Origin: Cymbomonas tetramitiformis
Lineage: Eukaryota; Chlorophyta; Pyramimonadophyceae; Pyramimonadales; Pyramimonadaceae
DNA length: 41,236 bases
NCBI GenBank assembly: GCA_001247695.2
Contig: LGRX02031593.1
Coordinates: 1 to 41,236 of the forward strand
Reading direction: 5' to 3'
The notes under the pieces were generated by a model. That model saw nothing but the letters and a program-made list of their open reading frames with translations, made no database searches and was not told the DNA's origin. The translations under genes were made by a program, and so were the position numbers. Shown in pieces: positions 1 through 11,055 of this stretch; the first letter of the stretch is position 1; each line of letters begins with the position of its first letter.

Positions 1-12
1 TGCTATTATTTC

Positions 13-672
13 TTATTGGTGAGTGATTACTGTAATGGTCTCATATTGTCTGTCTGAGATGTAATCATAGTGTGAGTTAATATCACTGACTTTAGCAAGA
101 ACAGAAGAGGGCGGGTCCATATGGTCATTATATTCGAAAATGGAACCTGCTGGAATTAGGATGCAACCGTCATCGGTGATGCTATATTCAAAGTCGTATT
201 GAAAACTGTTGGTTCCTTCGATTCTGACAAAGACATTAGGGTTTTTGGCATTGTTACTGTATTCTGTGTATTGTATTGACATGGCCTCTAAGTCAATATT
301 GGTAATGTGAATAAGAGAGATGGAATCTCGGTCACCATTTCCTTTCCAATGAACCTCACCCGTGTCCGGGGGTACTATGTTGTCTCTATATTGTTTCTTG
401 ACATATCTGGCCTGTGGGTCCAAACCTACAGGGTTTTGAAGCATTTCCTTTTCGATTTCGGTTAGCCATCCAGGGGGTCTATTACCGTTCAGCCTGCAAA
501 AGCCTTTGCTTTCTTGCCAGTTTTTTAACATTCCACCGCAGGGAGTCAGAAAGGAACCTGTGTGCTTGAGGTTATATTTTTGAATTGCGGAGGTAACATT
601 CCTTGTCAGGGTCATGACCGATGACATATGTGTCATACATGCCATACGTGTCATACCTGTCAGACATGTCAT
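13..672 (-). CDS. Hypothetical protein, possibly a C-terminal fragment
   Basis: I do not recognise this 219-residue reading frame. The first 25 or so residues (Met/Thr-rich, MTCLTGMTRMACMTH) are simply the translation of the ATGACA-type microsatellite at 600-720, so the annotated start is probably not real; coding-like sequence begins near residue 27. The remainder is polar, with a Cys/Trp-containing stretch (TPCGGMLKNWQESKGFC) and an acidic, beta-rich-looking C-terminal half. No transmembrane segment or known catalytic motif is visible. It could be the last exon of a longer gene whose upstream part was replaced by repeats, or a chance ORF. It ends 12 bases from the window edge, so its downstream neighbourhood is unknown. 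Confidence 0.3.
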   Translation of the reverse strand: MTCLTGMTRMACMTHMSSVMTLTRNVTSAIQKYNLKHTGSFLTPCGGMLKNWQESKGFCRLNGNRPPGWLTEIEKEMLQNPVGLDPQARYVKKQYRDNIVPPDTGEVHWKGNGDRDSISLIHITNIDLEAMSIQYTEYSNNAKNPNVFVRIEGTNSFQYDFEYSITDDGCILIPAGSIFEYNDHMDPPSSVLAKVSDINSHYDYISDRQYETITVITHQ

Positions 673-850
673 ACCATGTCATGTCATGTCATGTCGGTCA
701 TGTCATATATTATTATGACAGTCGGTCGCGTCATATATTATTATGACAGTCGACAGTATGGTCGACCATGACTGTACAGGTCGAGTCGCGTCATATATTT
801 ATGACAGTCGTCAGTACGGTCGACGATGACTGTACATGTCGCCAGATGAT
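600..850. repeat. ATGAC/GTCAT-rich complex microsatellite
   Basis: The stretch is built from GTCAT and ATGAC words. It starts with ATGTC/GTCAT runs around 655-700. Two or three longer units follow, each with an imperfect dyad GTCATATATTATTATGAC (for example 709-719 and 729-749), followed by AGTAYGGTCGACSATGACTGTACAKGTCG at about 755-785 and 812-842. No gene is visible in it. Confidence 0.7.
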
Positions 851-2070
851 AATGTCATATCATCAGGCATCCCTGTCATCGAGAGTTCGTATGTCGAACT
901 CGAAGATGGCAAAGCAAAGATACATCTTGAAAACAAACAAGAACCATCTTGGCTTTCAGCATGCGCGGAACTCGCATGCGCAGCATGAACGAACTAGTCG
1001 TTATTACCATGCTGGTCGTTCAACCTACGTCTCGGGTTCACAACCCAATGGCGGTACCATCTAAGATGATGGGAGACGTAAGGTACAAAAGTGAGGAAGC
1101 GTTGTGCTTCAGCAGATCTTCTTACAGAGACTGCACTCACAAACCCGCTCATCCGTACACTTGCATTGCTGTTCAACTTTGCAGTGTTTATTTTGTATAT
1201 TGATAATATATTCACGGCGCTTGTCTGCATAGCCGTATCAGATGGTATTCTAAAAGTCGTCAAGGCACGATACTCGAGAACTCAAGTGGGTGCAGCGATA
1301 GACGTAGTATATTTGATATTGTTCGCAGGTTTGCAGGTGGGCGCATATCGACAGCGCTCGCATAATATTGAATATCTGCAGGGCGAATAATATACAATCG
1401 CATATTGACAGCGCAGAGATAGCGCGAGGAGATTTCTCGCAGCATACACGCGGAAACAGCTGATCGCACACATACGCGATAAGGTGTGCGCAGGGCATAC
1501 ATCGACGCAGCAATGAAACGTATTCGCATAAATGGTTCGCAAATGTATGCATGTTCGCAGATGCGACAAATCATCGGCGAAATCGCTTTCGCGTGGAAAA
1601 TCATCAGCGCAGTATCACGATTTTCATGATAGCACTAAATTGCTTCATACATGCAGCATGCGCGATGGTCACTAATTTACAGATGCAGCATGCGCGATGG
1701 TCGCATATTTCTACAGAAGTCAATCGCAGCATGCGCGCGCTTGTATGAATCACTTTCAAAATTTGTCCAGAATGATATATTACATAGTTGTCATCGGCAG
1801 AATTTTGATTCGTATACATGTCAGCGCTCGCATTCGTATGCGACGTACATCAGTGATTTTTGCAATGCAATTCCTTCGCACTGTTTACAATGTCAGCGCG
1901 TACAATGATTTATGGCCTGTCAGCACGATATACGTTCTTCATGATTTCGTCACATGCGAAGAACGCCCGATTTTAGCGTGCACAATTTTGATGTGTTTTA
2001 CATGCAGTGAGAAGCACATATGTATAAGCCCGTCGAAATCATATGCAGAATGACTGTATACATGATCGTT
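851..2070. other. Non-coding, CGCAT/GCGC-rich low-complexity DNA
   Basis: Many short overlapping ORFs occur on both strands here, but none has protein-like composition. The DNA is enriched in CGCATAT, GACAGCGC and GCATGCGC words. One 18-bp word, GCAGCATGCGCGATGGTC, is exactly repeated at 1653-1670 and 1685-1702. I see no gene. Confidence 0.5.
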
Positions 2071-4168
2071 ATGCTTGGATACATTACCACTATGTTGCTG
2101 TAAAAGTATCATTATCATACTGCAGCAAATTCCAAAGTGTTCTGATGGCTGCACAAATACTTTAATCATCAGCATCATTCTATTTAGCATCACAATGATC
2201 TGTTCACAACATGTGTGTGCGAATCAGCACACACACACATGCACTTATTTCACTTACAGCAATCATCAACATGCAGTGCATACACTTTTATACTATGCAC
2301 ATATCTTATGCTGAATGATTGCATTGATTGTGAATTGTACATGCTTTATTATACTGTACAGCTTGATCACGATAACAGCTGTAGTACATAGAGCATACGC
2401 ATATTGCAGTGAATGCTAATCTATATTCGAATCCATGTAGCAAAGGGTGCCTGAAAGTGATCTTAACACCATAATTAGTTTGTCATGCCTGGTGGACCCG
2501 AGATGCTCTCCAGATCACATGTACATTCTATGGTGGATCACTGGATGGAATGCTCACCTGAGCTTCATGTAAAATCTATCAGCAACTCATTTTGTAATGA
2601 GATTAGCATGGAATTACAATGATCCCTAAACTTGATATATATCATGTTAGATGTAATCAGTACATGGTATGCTGACTGTCTTGCATGATAAATTGTCTAG
2701 GATATTGTGATATCCAGAACATATTCTGCAGAGTGTGTACAAGTAAACACACACACACACTGACATAAGTACTAATCAGCAGTACTACACACTGCACATA
2801 CACTAGCATTCATTATACATGTTAAAATTCACTGACTCAGAGTGAATAGATCAACTATATTGTACATGGTAATATAGATACCACTTCCAAACACATGTGC
2901 GTGGAAAGTGTCAATGATGGCGATACATAAGGGAACAGGATAAGATAACATGCTGTAGGGCTGGATGGAGAATATCTCCAGACCCGAAGGCATTATACAG
3001 TGTTCATAATGCAGCTGGTAACTGCTGAACACTGTCCATACCTTTACTATCGCTGGAGCAACTACAACAACTACGTTGCATATTGACAGTTGAATCAGAC
3101 TTGATCAGATCAATTGCATGCAACACACAGATCAATATTTACATGATATCTGACAATAGTGTTAAGGACAATCACACACATATAAATGTGCTGTGTCAAG
3201 TTGCTGTGATTGTATCCAGCAAAGTCCAGATTTGTTCTAAATGAGATATATCACTTTGATAAATCTTAAGAGCACAGACCTATGCTCAAAACAAATCATA
3301 GGTTGAGAAATATCACTAAAGTGGGTGTATCCACTTAAGTTGATTAATCTATACATAATCAGAAAAGTACATTTGCTGTGCATGGGTTTAAATCAGTAAA
3401 ACCCAGAATGCTATCAACCATAGATGTTGATATACAGCACAATTCACTTATTTGCCATGAAATTTATCATGTGCCAAAGTGAAGTTCCTCACAGTGATTC
3501 TGTACTTACATTCCACATATACACTGAAATATGTCACTAAAGCAATATTTCAGATAGCTGAAAAAGCTGTAAAATGGGTAAAAATGCTCCACGTTTAATT
3601 TCAAAATGAAAAATGTGTGCCCATTTTATTTAAAATTATGATTTTATACCTTTTAAGGTATCAGGAAATCATAATGACACATGTCATATCTGTGTGACAC
3701 CCTAAATATTAGGTGTTGAATATATAGGGGTAACGCTATTGCTGTAACGATAAATCGCTCAAAATGTTGTACGTAAAACACATTTTGAAAATTTCGGATT
3801 GATTTTTTTGGCTGAAATGAATGTTTATATATCAAATAACAATCCCTGATTTATGCAGCATGTGTAACGCCCTGTAACAACCCTAAAATTAAATGTGTGT
3901 AACAGGGGTGTAACGTACCCTCTGAAAACCACCTTACATTTATTTAGGTATTAAATGCAGTTTTGCTTAAAAACCTTTGCAAAAAAAATATACTGCTTAT
4001 TTGTTTACCTATATTAGGGTTACACATACCATGTAACACCCTAATCATATTATTGGGTGAAAGGGCCACTGTAACCAGATATGCCCTAAATGCCACCTAT
4101 TTATTGGATACACTTTGTGTTTGGCAGATATATATCATGCTGTAATCAGCACGGACATGATTATATAT
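2071..4168. other. AT-rich intergenic DNA, no gene seen
   Basis: The stretch contains short CA-type runs (about 2229-2241 and 2746-2760) and many TGTAC/TGATCA words. Between roughly 3690 and 4060 a GTAAC(A/G)CCCT-like word recurs on both strands. No ORF above about 80 codons looks like protein, and no RNA gene was recognised. Confidence 0.5.
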
Positions 4169-4169
4169 C

Positions 4170-4212
4170 GGGCAACAACCCAAGAACTGTTGGGCAACAA
4201 CCCTAGAACTGT
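4170..4212 (+). repeat. Short tandem repeat, about 21-bp unit, two copies
   Basis: GGGCAACAACCC(A)AGAACTGT occurs twice in tandem. A relative (GGGCTGCAACCCGAGAACTG) appears near 5620, which suggests that a degraded dispersed repeat family is scattered through 4170-5760. Confidence 0.6.
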
Positions 4213-4621
4213 ATGAGCTGCTTCCTATAAGGATTGCAAGCTACAAGCTATAAGCTGTAAGCTATACGCTATGAAATATATAGGCAACTGACTGCCTATG
4301 TGTTCACACTTCCTCAAGGGGGGGAAGAAGGTGGATAGGATTACACACATATCCATTTTATATTCTGTGATTTATGATGGATTGCTTTTGATAAAATCAC
4401 TGCATCCACAAGTAACGTTGAAATCTGTACAACGTTAAAATCCACTATCACTAACAAAGTGTAAACTCGGATGGGAAACTATATCCCAATGACTATAAGT
4501 TGACTCTTGCTCAGCATTTACATTCTCGAGTAAGTTTGGAATGCTGAACTATATGCATAACATATAACCTGATACCATGCTTAATTGCATTTCCTGGATC
4601 AGAAGATGATAGTTATATAAT

Positions 4622-4643
4622 GTATATATATATATATATATAT
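4622..4643. repeat. (TA)n microsatellite
   Basis: An uninterrupted run of about eleven TA dinucleotides. Shorter (TA) runs are also present around 5430-5440. Confidence 0.85.
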
Positions 4644-5183
4644 CCCACCTGATATACTTTGGCACTATAGCTGTATATAAGAGTGGGAAGGACAAGTGCA
4701 TCGCTGTAAGACTGGTTGATATAGTCCCAGTGCTGAAGGCAGAATTTGGCACCCGAATAACAGCTGATAACTGTTGGTGACCACCATGCAAGACCTTCCA
4801 AGCGTAACTCCTTTGTTCTGAGATGCAAGTGAATTGTTCATAATATGTTGACATCACATAAAAGCATTCTGATAAAAACCCTATATATTCACATGAGTTG
4901 TCATCACTACAATGACATGGGTTTTAGAATCGTCGAAATGAGTATAACTCCGATGAATTCATTAGTACAAATAAGCTGTTGGGATTATTCCTCCGGCTGG
5001 ATTGCAATTATTCACAATCCCTGTACATCCCGGTGACAAAATATTGCACTGGACTGATCACCACATTAGGTATAATCAGTGATATATAAGTCACCAGAGA
5101 AAGCATTGCAATCAGCACAATGCTGTCTAGACTCACAAAGATGAGTAACATATATTCTCATATGTAATAAACAGAGGCACAAT

Positions 5184-5253
5184 GTGACCTACGCTAAAAT
5201 CGCGTATGCTCGGGCACTGTATTGTGACCTGCGCTAAGATCGTGTATGCATGG
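5184..5253 (+). repeat. 40-bp-period tandem repeat, two copies
   Basis: GTGACCTACGCTAAAATCGC... at 5184 is repeated 40 bp later as GTGACCTGCGCTAAGATCGT.... A third, more diverged relative (ATGACCCACGCTGATGACGT) lies at about 5550-5570. The surrounding 4213-6104 DNA is AT-rich and I could support no gene in it. Confidence 0.6.
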
Positions 5254-6104
5254 ACACAACATGACTCGTGCCAATGACGTGGACATATTTTTTGCCACGA
5301 CATCACATCTGAAATCAATAAATCACTCAGAGTAAAGGTGTTGACATCAGTATAGCACCATTATGCATATAATCATGAGGATTTTAAAGAAGACATAGTC
5401 TCTCCAATATTGACAAACATGGTACACATATATATATATCCATGCTCTCTGATCATATATTGATATTCCACAGCATACGATGATGGTAATAGCAAGCCAC
5501 TTCGCCGCTGGAGGGTAGTATTGTATATATACAGCACATGCTTGGGCACTATATGACCCACGCTGATGACGTGGATTCGGGCTGCATCCCAATAACTGCA
5601 ATGCACCTTTGGTGCAATGGGCTGCAACCCGAGAACTGCTATCCAGCTTCATAGAAAGCTTCCACGTCATCACATAGAGGTCGGACCTCTGTTGTATTTG
5701 AACGGCGCTTGACAACCGCCTAGCATTACACTTCCTTGAGGGGGGAAGATGATAAGCTAGAAATACAACTAAAAACCAAATAAATAATAAAGACAAATAA
5801 TAAAACAAGTAAGTTGCATCATTGTTTTTGTTTTGGTAAGCCTGACTGAATACAGTCAAACCATGCAGAACTCCATGAAGTTGACACATACATCAGCCAT
5901 GATACATATGAGCTTGATTTTGAAGACCTAGACATTGTATACATCTGGTCTAGCATGTATCCAGACTAGAATTGTATATTGACACGGTGCAAGCACTATA
6001 GCCTCTGCCACCAATGATCATTGAAAAGGGCAACCATTCTTGATACTTCATACATATCATCTGATTGGATCATTAAAGGTGTCAAGATTACTCAATGCAA
6101 TATG

Positions 6105-7276
6105 CAGGCCACGGCCTGAGTACAGTGTTGAGCCGCAGCAGCCAGCGGTGCCGGCAGCCGACGTGCAGATCACAACAACCAACACCGAATTCCCTGGAGC
6201 TGTGCAGCTGGTGAGCACGGCACCGCAGTCCCGGCCCAGGGGTCCGGGTGGCCCGGGCCGCAGGCCCTATGGGGCGGGTCACTTCATGTACATGAGTCTG
6301 CTGTGCATTCTGGCATTCTCTGGCACGGCAGATGCGGTGCAGTCTGGTGGTGCCTCCGGTGCTGTGCTGGAGGTGCACCCACGGGCTCTGGTGCTTTGGC
6401 ATGCTATCACCTGGGGTCTGGCTATCTCGGCCTGTCTTCCTGCCGTTGGTGCCAGGACTCCCGTACGCACCTGGCGACACCTTGTCAACCGGCAGTCACC
6501 AGCGGGCGGGCACCAGCCCTCAACAACCCAGCCTCCGGCGGGTGAGCCCCGTACCTCTCGCCGCTCCTCACCGGTCTGGACTGCTGTTCTGGTTATCTGT
6601 AGCCTGGCTCTCTGTACCTCGGCACTACTGTTTGGGTACTCTCTGGGTCTGCGGCAGTCAGTCAGGCAGTCAGTCAGTCAGTCAGCTTACCCCGCCAGCA
6701 GGGGGGTCCGTCGGCCGTTCTGCTGGTCAGCTTTTCTCAGCTGATGGACTGGCTACCGGTGATACCGGCTTATGTCTGGTCTCTGGTTATGCTGTGGGTA
6801 CGTATGCTTCTGTGGAGCTTGGTGTACTGTCTGGTCAGCTTGGGTCAGTTACAGTGGTCTACCCTCTGGTACCCGCTGGCTATACTGGTATTCTGGTCTA
6901 TGGCAGTGCAGAGTCAGTTCCGTTATATGTGCCCGACGAGGAGTGGGCTGCTTCTGGATTCAGTTCTCTGGCCAGTGCTGTCCCTGCACCCGTCCGGGTT
7001 GACAGGGGCATCGTGTGTGACTCTGGAGCCACATGTGTCATGTGCGGGGACCTGTCGGCCTGCACCGACGTGGACTACACCCGTACGGTGGCCTTCACCA
7101 TGGTTACGGCTGGGTCTCACAGGACGGATGCTACTGTGACATTCCATCTGTATGGGGTCTGTATCCAGGACGGAGCCATCGACCACTTCGTTCTCCCAAA
7201 CTCACACTATAAAGCCGGCTGCCGCACTCTCCTGTCTTCTCGGGTTATGCTTTCCCTCGGCTTCGGGTCCCCCTGA
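6105..7276 (+). pseudogene. Copia gag/pol linker and aspartic protease, frameshifted
   Basis: The reading starts in frame 1 (proline/serine-rich, with the hydrophobic stretch FMYMSLLCILAFSGTADA near 6285-6345). It moves to frame 2 at a CAGT microsatellite (about 6655-6686). In frame 2 the protease signature CDSGAT is seen at 7016-7033 (DSGA at 7019-7030), followed by protease-like sequence to the stop at 7276. The coding then continues in frame 3 after a run of five C at 7269-7273. Copia gag sequence proper, including a zinc knuckle, is missing, so this is the 3' part of the gag region plus the protease. The two frame changes make it a broken gene; the tetranucleotide repeat and the homopolymer are plausible slippage sites, though sequencing error cannot be excluded. 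Confidence 0.75.
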
Positions 7277-9906
7277 CCTTGTGTCCCTCACTTACACCCA
7301 CCTGCCTACTGGCCGTGTCTATCGGATCATTGACTCTGGCACAGACTATATGTGGGCGGAGGTCCCTGAGGGGGCAGCCAGTGCACTCACCCAGACTGTC
7401 TCACGTGTCCGCACCGGTGAGATCTGTGACTGGATGTGGGCACGCTCAGAGTATGCCAAGTGGGCTTTCCTGAAGGGCTCGCCCGCTGCACTGGCCAAGA
7501 CCGGGGAACACAACTTTGACATCTCCCTCTTCGGAGACGACCTCCCCCCCGGCGTGGGTAACAACCAGACCTGCCCAGTCAGGTATTCACTGTCTGATTC
7601 CTGCTGGGGTCACCTCTGGGCCGGTGCCTATATATATGGCAACCCGCCCTTTGACAGACTCACCTGTGAGCGGATGCTCAAGAAGGCCAACCGGGACTTT
7701 GCAACCGACCCCGAGCACACGGTATTCCTCTTCTTGATTCCCCAGTCACACCTCAGTACCTTCAGGCAGCACCTTATTCATTGGGAGGTGCTACATGTGT
7801 ATCCGGCTGGCACAGAGGGCATATTCAGCTACCGTCGTGAGCACACCTATGCTGGACGGCCCCTTCAGTCGGCTGGCTCGGAGGGCGGGGGGGACCGTGT
7901 CTTCATTGCTGGTACCCCGTTCCCGGTGGCTATCATCTACCGTGATCAGTACACGTCCATGAGGTTCACCCCTGAGAGGTGGTGCCATTCCGCATATGCT
8001 CATGCTCATGGTCTCAGGCTGGCTCAGCTCATGGACCTTGGTGTTGACATCGCCCGGCCTGGCACTACAGTTACCCGGGAGCAGCTGCTGTCTCACAGGA
8101 CCTGTGCTGAGGCCTGTGCTGTGTGTGCCCGTATGCGGACAGTGCAGCCGAGTCCGAAGCACCCTTCGGCTGACAGATACAGAGCTCAGAAGCCTGGATC
8201 TATGTGGGCTGCTGATGCTACAGGCCCGATCACGCCTATTGGCTATGACGGGTCGAGGTACCGCTGGACCTTTGTGGAGTTCACTGTGAGGTTTACACTT
8301 TGCTACTTCTCTGCTGAGAAGTCGGCATACAGCTTCATTCTGGCTCAGTTCCTGGCAGATGTTGTTCATCACGGCTTTGCCTGCACTGGCCTGGTTCTCC
8401 GCACTGATTGTGCCCCGGAGCTGTGTGACCCTGCAGCACAGGCTCTGTACAAACACCATGGCATCAAACACCTGCAGTCGTCACCCACCCTGCACTGGCA
8501 GAACTTCATGGCTGAATATGTGATTGGTAAGATCTCGTCGGTCTCCCGTGCACTCCTGGAGACAGCCGGTATGGACCTCACCTACTGGCCTCTTGCAGAC
8601 AGTCATGCCTGCCTGCTATGGGATATCCTGCCTCATGGGCGGGACGCCGTGGTGCCATTCTATCACCTTATGGGCTATCACTTTACCTACTCCCGTATCG
8701 AGATATTCGGCACCCTGTGCACTGTGGCCATGGATGCTCAGCAGATGCGGGCCCGCCATCCGGGGGTCTCCAAGAAGCGGACCCCCCGGGCCTGGCAGGG
8801 GCGGTTTGTGGGCATCAGCCTCAGGTCCTCGGCCTACAAGGTACTAGACCTGGAGAGGAACAAGGTTGTTTCCGAGGGCCGGCCAGACTTCATCAGAAAC
8901 TACTCAGAGTTCGGGCAGGTGATGTCATCGTTCCCTGCCCCCGCTCCCGACGAGCAGCACTCCGCACCCGTGCCCAGTGACAGGCCGGAGCCGTGGAAGG
9001 ACTACACCACTGACATGGTGGTGACAGTCCATTCCGTGGCTGCCTATTATGACACCCGGGACGGTGAGACCTATGCCACCGTGCAGTTGCTTGACACTGG
9101 TTCAGCAGACACTTTCTGGACCACCGCCCAGCAGTATGTCATGGCTGACCCTGCGGGCACTGCTTGGTTTGACTTGGTCCACTGGCTGGACCGCCGCAGG
9201 GTCATTGACTGTGTCAATCAACACTACCCGCTCTGGACTCTGGCTAAGGCTCAGGAGGCCCGCGGTGATCCGCTGTATCCGGCACTCATTGTGTCCACGG
9301 ACATGAGGCGGTCCAGGTCCTATGGGGTGCTCTTCCGGCCTATGGCCTACGGTGATGTGACTGCCCCACGTGCCTATGCCATGGACCTCCGTGCCAGTCT
9401 GGTGGTGTTCCCTGATACCCACAGTGCTTGCCACCTTCCCTTCTCCGACCACCCGGAGCAGGACCAGTGGCTACTTCCGCACTATGTGGTCCCACCGGAG
9501 GACACGGTCGGTAGGTTGCCAGCCAGCGGCACACTCAGCTTCTGTCATATCTCTGCTGACCTCGCCGAGCGCCTGTACCACACTGCAGCTCCTGATCTGC
9601 CACTGCCAGGAGGGTACCGCCAGGCACTGTCTATGCCTGATGGGGCTCAGTGGGAGGAGGCTATTACCGGTGGGGAGGTGCAGCCTCTGATTGACCAGGG
9701 TAAGATAGAACCGGTGGAGGTGCTACCCGACGGTGAGATCGCCACCAGCACCATCTTTGTGCTGAATAAGCCCTGGAAACCACGGGATGGTCTACCGCCC
9801 GTCCAAATTCATAAAGCTCGGATGGCCGTGGCTGCCACGTGGCACTGGGGCTACACCCAAGCTGAGACCGCGTGCACGGTAGCAGACCTGCCCACCTTCC
9901 GCCTTC
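7152..9906 (+). pseudogene. Copia pol, first part: adenine-methyltransferase-like region, integrase, start of RT
   Basis: Real coding sequence begins after the frame change near 7270; the Met at 7152 lies in the shadow of the previous frame. First comes a region resembling phage/DIRS-type N6-adenine methyltransferases: an FDIS acidic strand at 7515-7526 and YGNPPF with NPPF at 7641-7652. An H-x-x-C/C-x-x-C cluster follows (SHRTC...CAVC, about 8095-8130). The integrase core has D at 8213-8215 (WAADATGP), D at 8405-8407 (RTDCAPEL) and E at 8514-8516 (MAEYV), giving the expected 35-residue D-to-E spacing. The C-terminal part enters the RT N-terminal region (about 9600-9906). The frame is open up to the gypsy LTR at 9907. 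The methyltransferase-like call rests on NPPF plus its similarity in order to the gypsy domain and needs a profile search. Confidence 0.75.
9902..9906. repeat. Target-site duplication CCTTC (left copy)
   Basis: CCTTC directly precedes the LTR beginning TGTAGG. The matching copy is 24313-24317, directly after the other LTR ending AGCACA. Five bases is the usual duplication length for Ty3/gypsy integrases. Confidence 0.9.
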
Positions 9907-10334
9907 TGTAGGAGTCTACACCTTGACTTCTTCTCTTCTTTACGGTTTCGGACTTATACTATTCTACACTTATTAAACGACCGCACGAGGTATGCTTACG
10001 ATTGGTCAACTACAAGACTTCGGTTTCGTAAATCTTAATAGTTATGCTTTTGCTTTCAAGTGTATGCTTTCAATACACAATATACAGCGGATACGGCTCT
10101 TACTTTTTATGTTACAATTCTCAGTTCAGTTCATCTCCCCGAAACGGGTTACTCTTAGAGTTCTTATACATTCAGGAACTCTTTCCATAACTCAACTGTA
10201 CTGAGTACTCCGTACAACAGTCTAGGCACCTCACATCAACATCATTCTGATCGGTCCTACTGTACTCCGTACTGAGTACTCCTGCGTTTTATACTTAGCC
10301 GTTTTTCTTGCTCTTGTGCTTGCCTCCTAGCACA
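9907..10334 (-). repeat. Gypsy 3' LTR
   Basis: In element sense it runs TGTGCTAGGAGG...GACTCCTACA. It is 428 bp, the same length as the right LTR, with one substitution noted by eye. In sense direction a TATA-like TATAAAACG lies at about 10293-10285, some 42 bp into the LTR, and a GTACGGAGTAC word occurs at 10272-10262 and again at 10215-10205. The small ORF inside it (9992-10204) recurs in the other LTR and is not a gene. Confidence 0.93.
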
Positions 10335-10349
10335 ACTCCCCCCCCCTTA
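10335..10349 (-). other. Polypurine tract
   Basis: Immediately inside the 3' LTR the minus strand reads AAGGGGGGGGGAGT. This is the expected plus-strand primer of an LTR retrotransposon and fixes its orientation. Confidence 0.85.
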
Positions 10350-11055
10350 GGGAAGGTCACGTCCACGCTGACCACGTCGGACCAGTAAAGTTTTTATACA
10401 GATCTTCTACTGTTGCTCTGAATGATTATACAGGTCTCAGCCGCCTGTTGTCTGGGATGACATTACACTTCCCAAGACACACCGCAATAAGGAGATCGAC
10501 CTCTTAAGCACAAGGGTCGGCCTCTCACCGGTCTGCCATCTGCACTACCAGGCTCCCCCAAGGCTCAAGGTTTCACATCCATTACCACGCTCAAGGTTTT
10601 AAACTTCCCAACACGGTACACTTACAGGGGATGACAATAGGTTTGCCAATTACCTGACAGTTCTCGGGATGCCGGCCCGGAGGAAAGGTTTTAAACCTTC
10701 ACCGCCTCCTCGGAGTGCTAGAGCTTTTACCCAGATCTCCAACTGCTGCCCGGTCGTGCCAGGTCCGGAGCCAATGCTCTCGTGAAATGGATTATACAGA
10801 TTTCCACCTGTTGCCTGGTCGCGCCGAGGCTAGAGCCACTGCTCACTTGGATAGATTACCCAGGTTCTCACCTGCCGCTTGGTCATACCAAGGCTTAGAG
10901 CCACTGCTCAAATGGATTATACAGATTTCCACCTGTTGCCTGGCTGTGCCGAGGCTAGAGCCACTGCTCTCTCGGATGGATTACCCAGGTTCTCACCTGC
11001 CGCCTGGTCTCGCCAAGGCTGGAGCCACCGCTCTTCCCGACGCTCCCCAACGCTC
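10350..11055 (-). repeat. Gypsy 3' untranslated region with about 62-bp tandem repeats
   Basis: No coding sequence is supported on the sense strand. From about 10724 to 11035 (plus relatives at about 10400-10460) roughly 62-bp units alternate. Landmarks are GGATTATACAGATTTCCACC at 10788 and again at 10912, with the related GATTACCCAGGTTCTCACC form between them. The + strand ORF running through it (10715-11539) is the translation of this repeat plus antisense pol. Confidence 0.75.

Noticed and set aside
1250..1604. Three overlapping minus-strand ORFs of about 100 codons
   Set aside because: Overlap in all frames reflects the CGCAT-rich composition, not coding.
5347..5889. 180-codon minus-strand ORF
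   Set aside because: It has low-complexity composition (IYIYVY, YYLSLLFIWF), lies over repeat relics, and shows no conserved-looking motif.
7791..8471. 226-codon minus-strand ORF
   Set aside because: Antisense shadow of the copia integrase frame.
9992..10204. 70-codon ORF present twice (also at 23970)
   Set aside because: It lies wholly in the gypsy LTRs and is antisense to the element, so its duplication only reflects the LTR pair.
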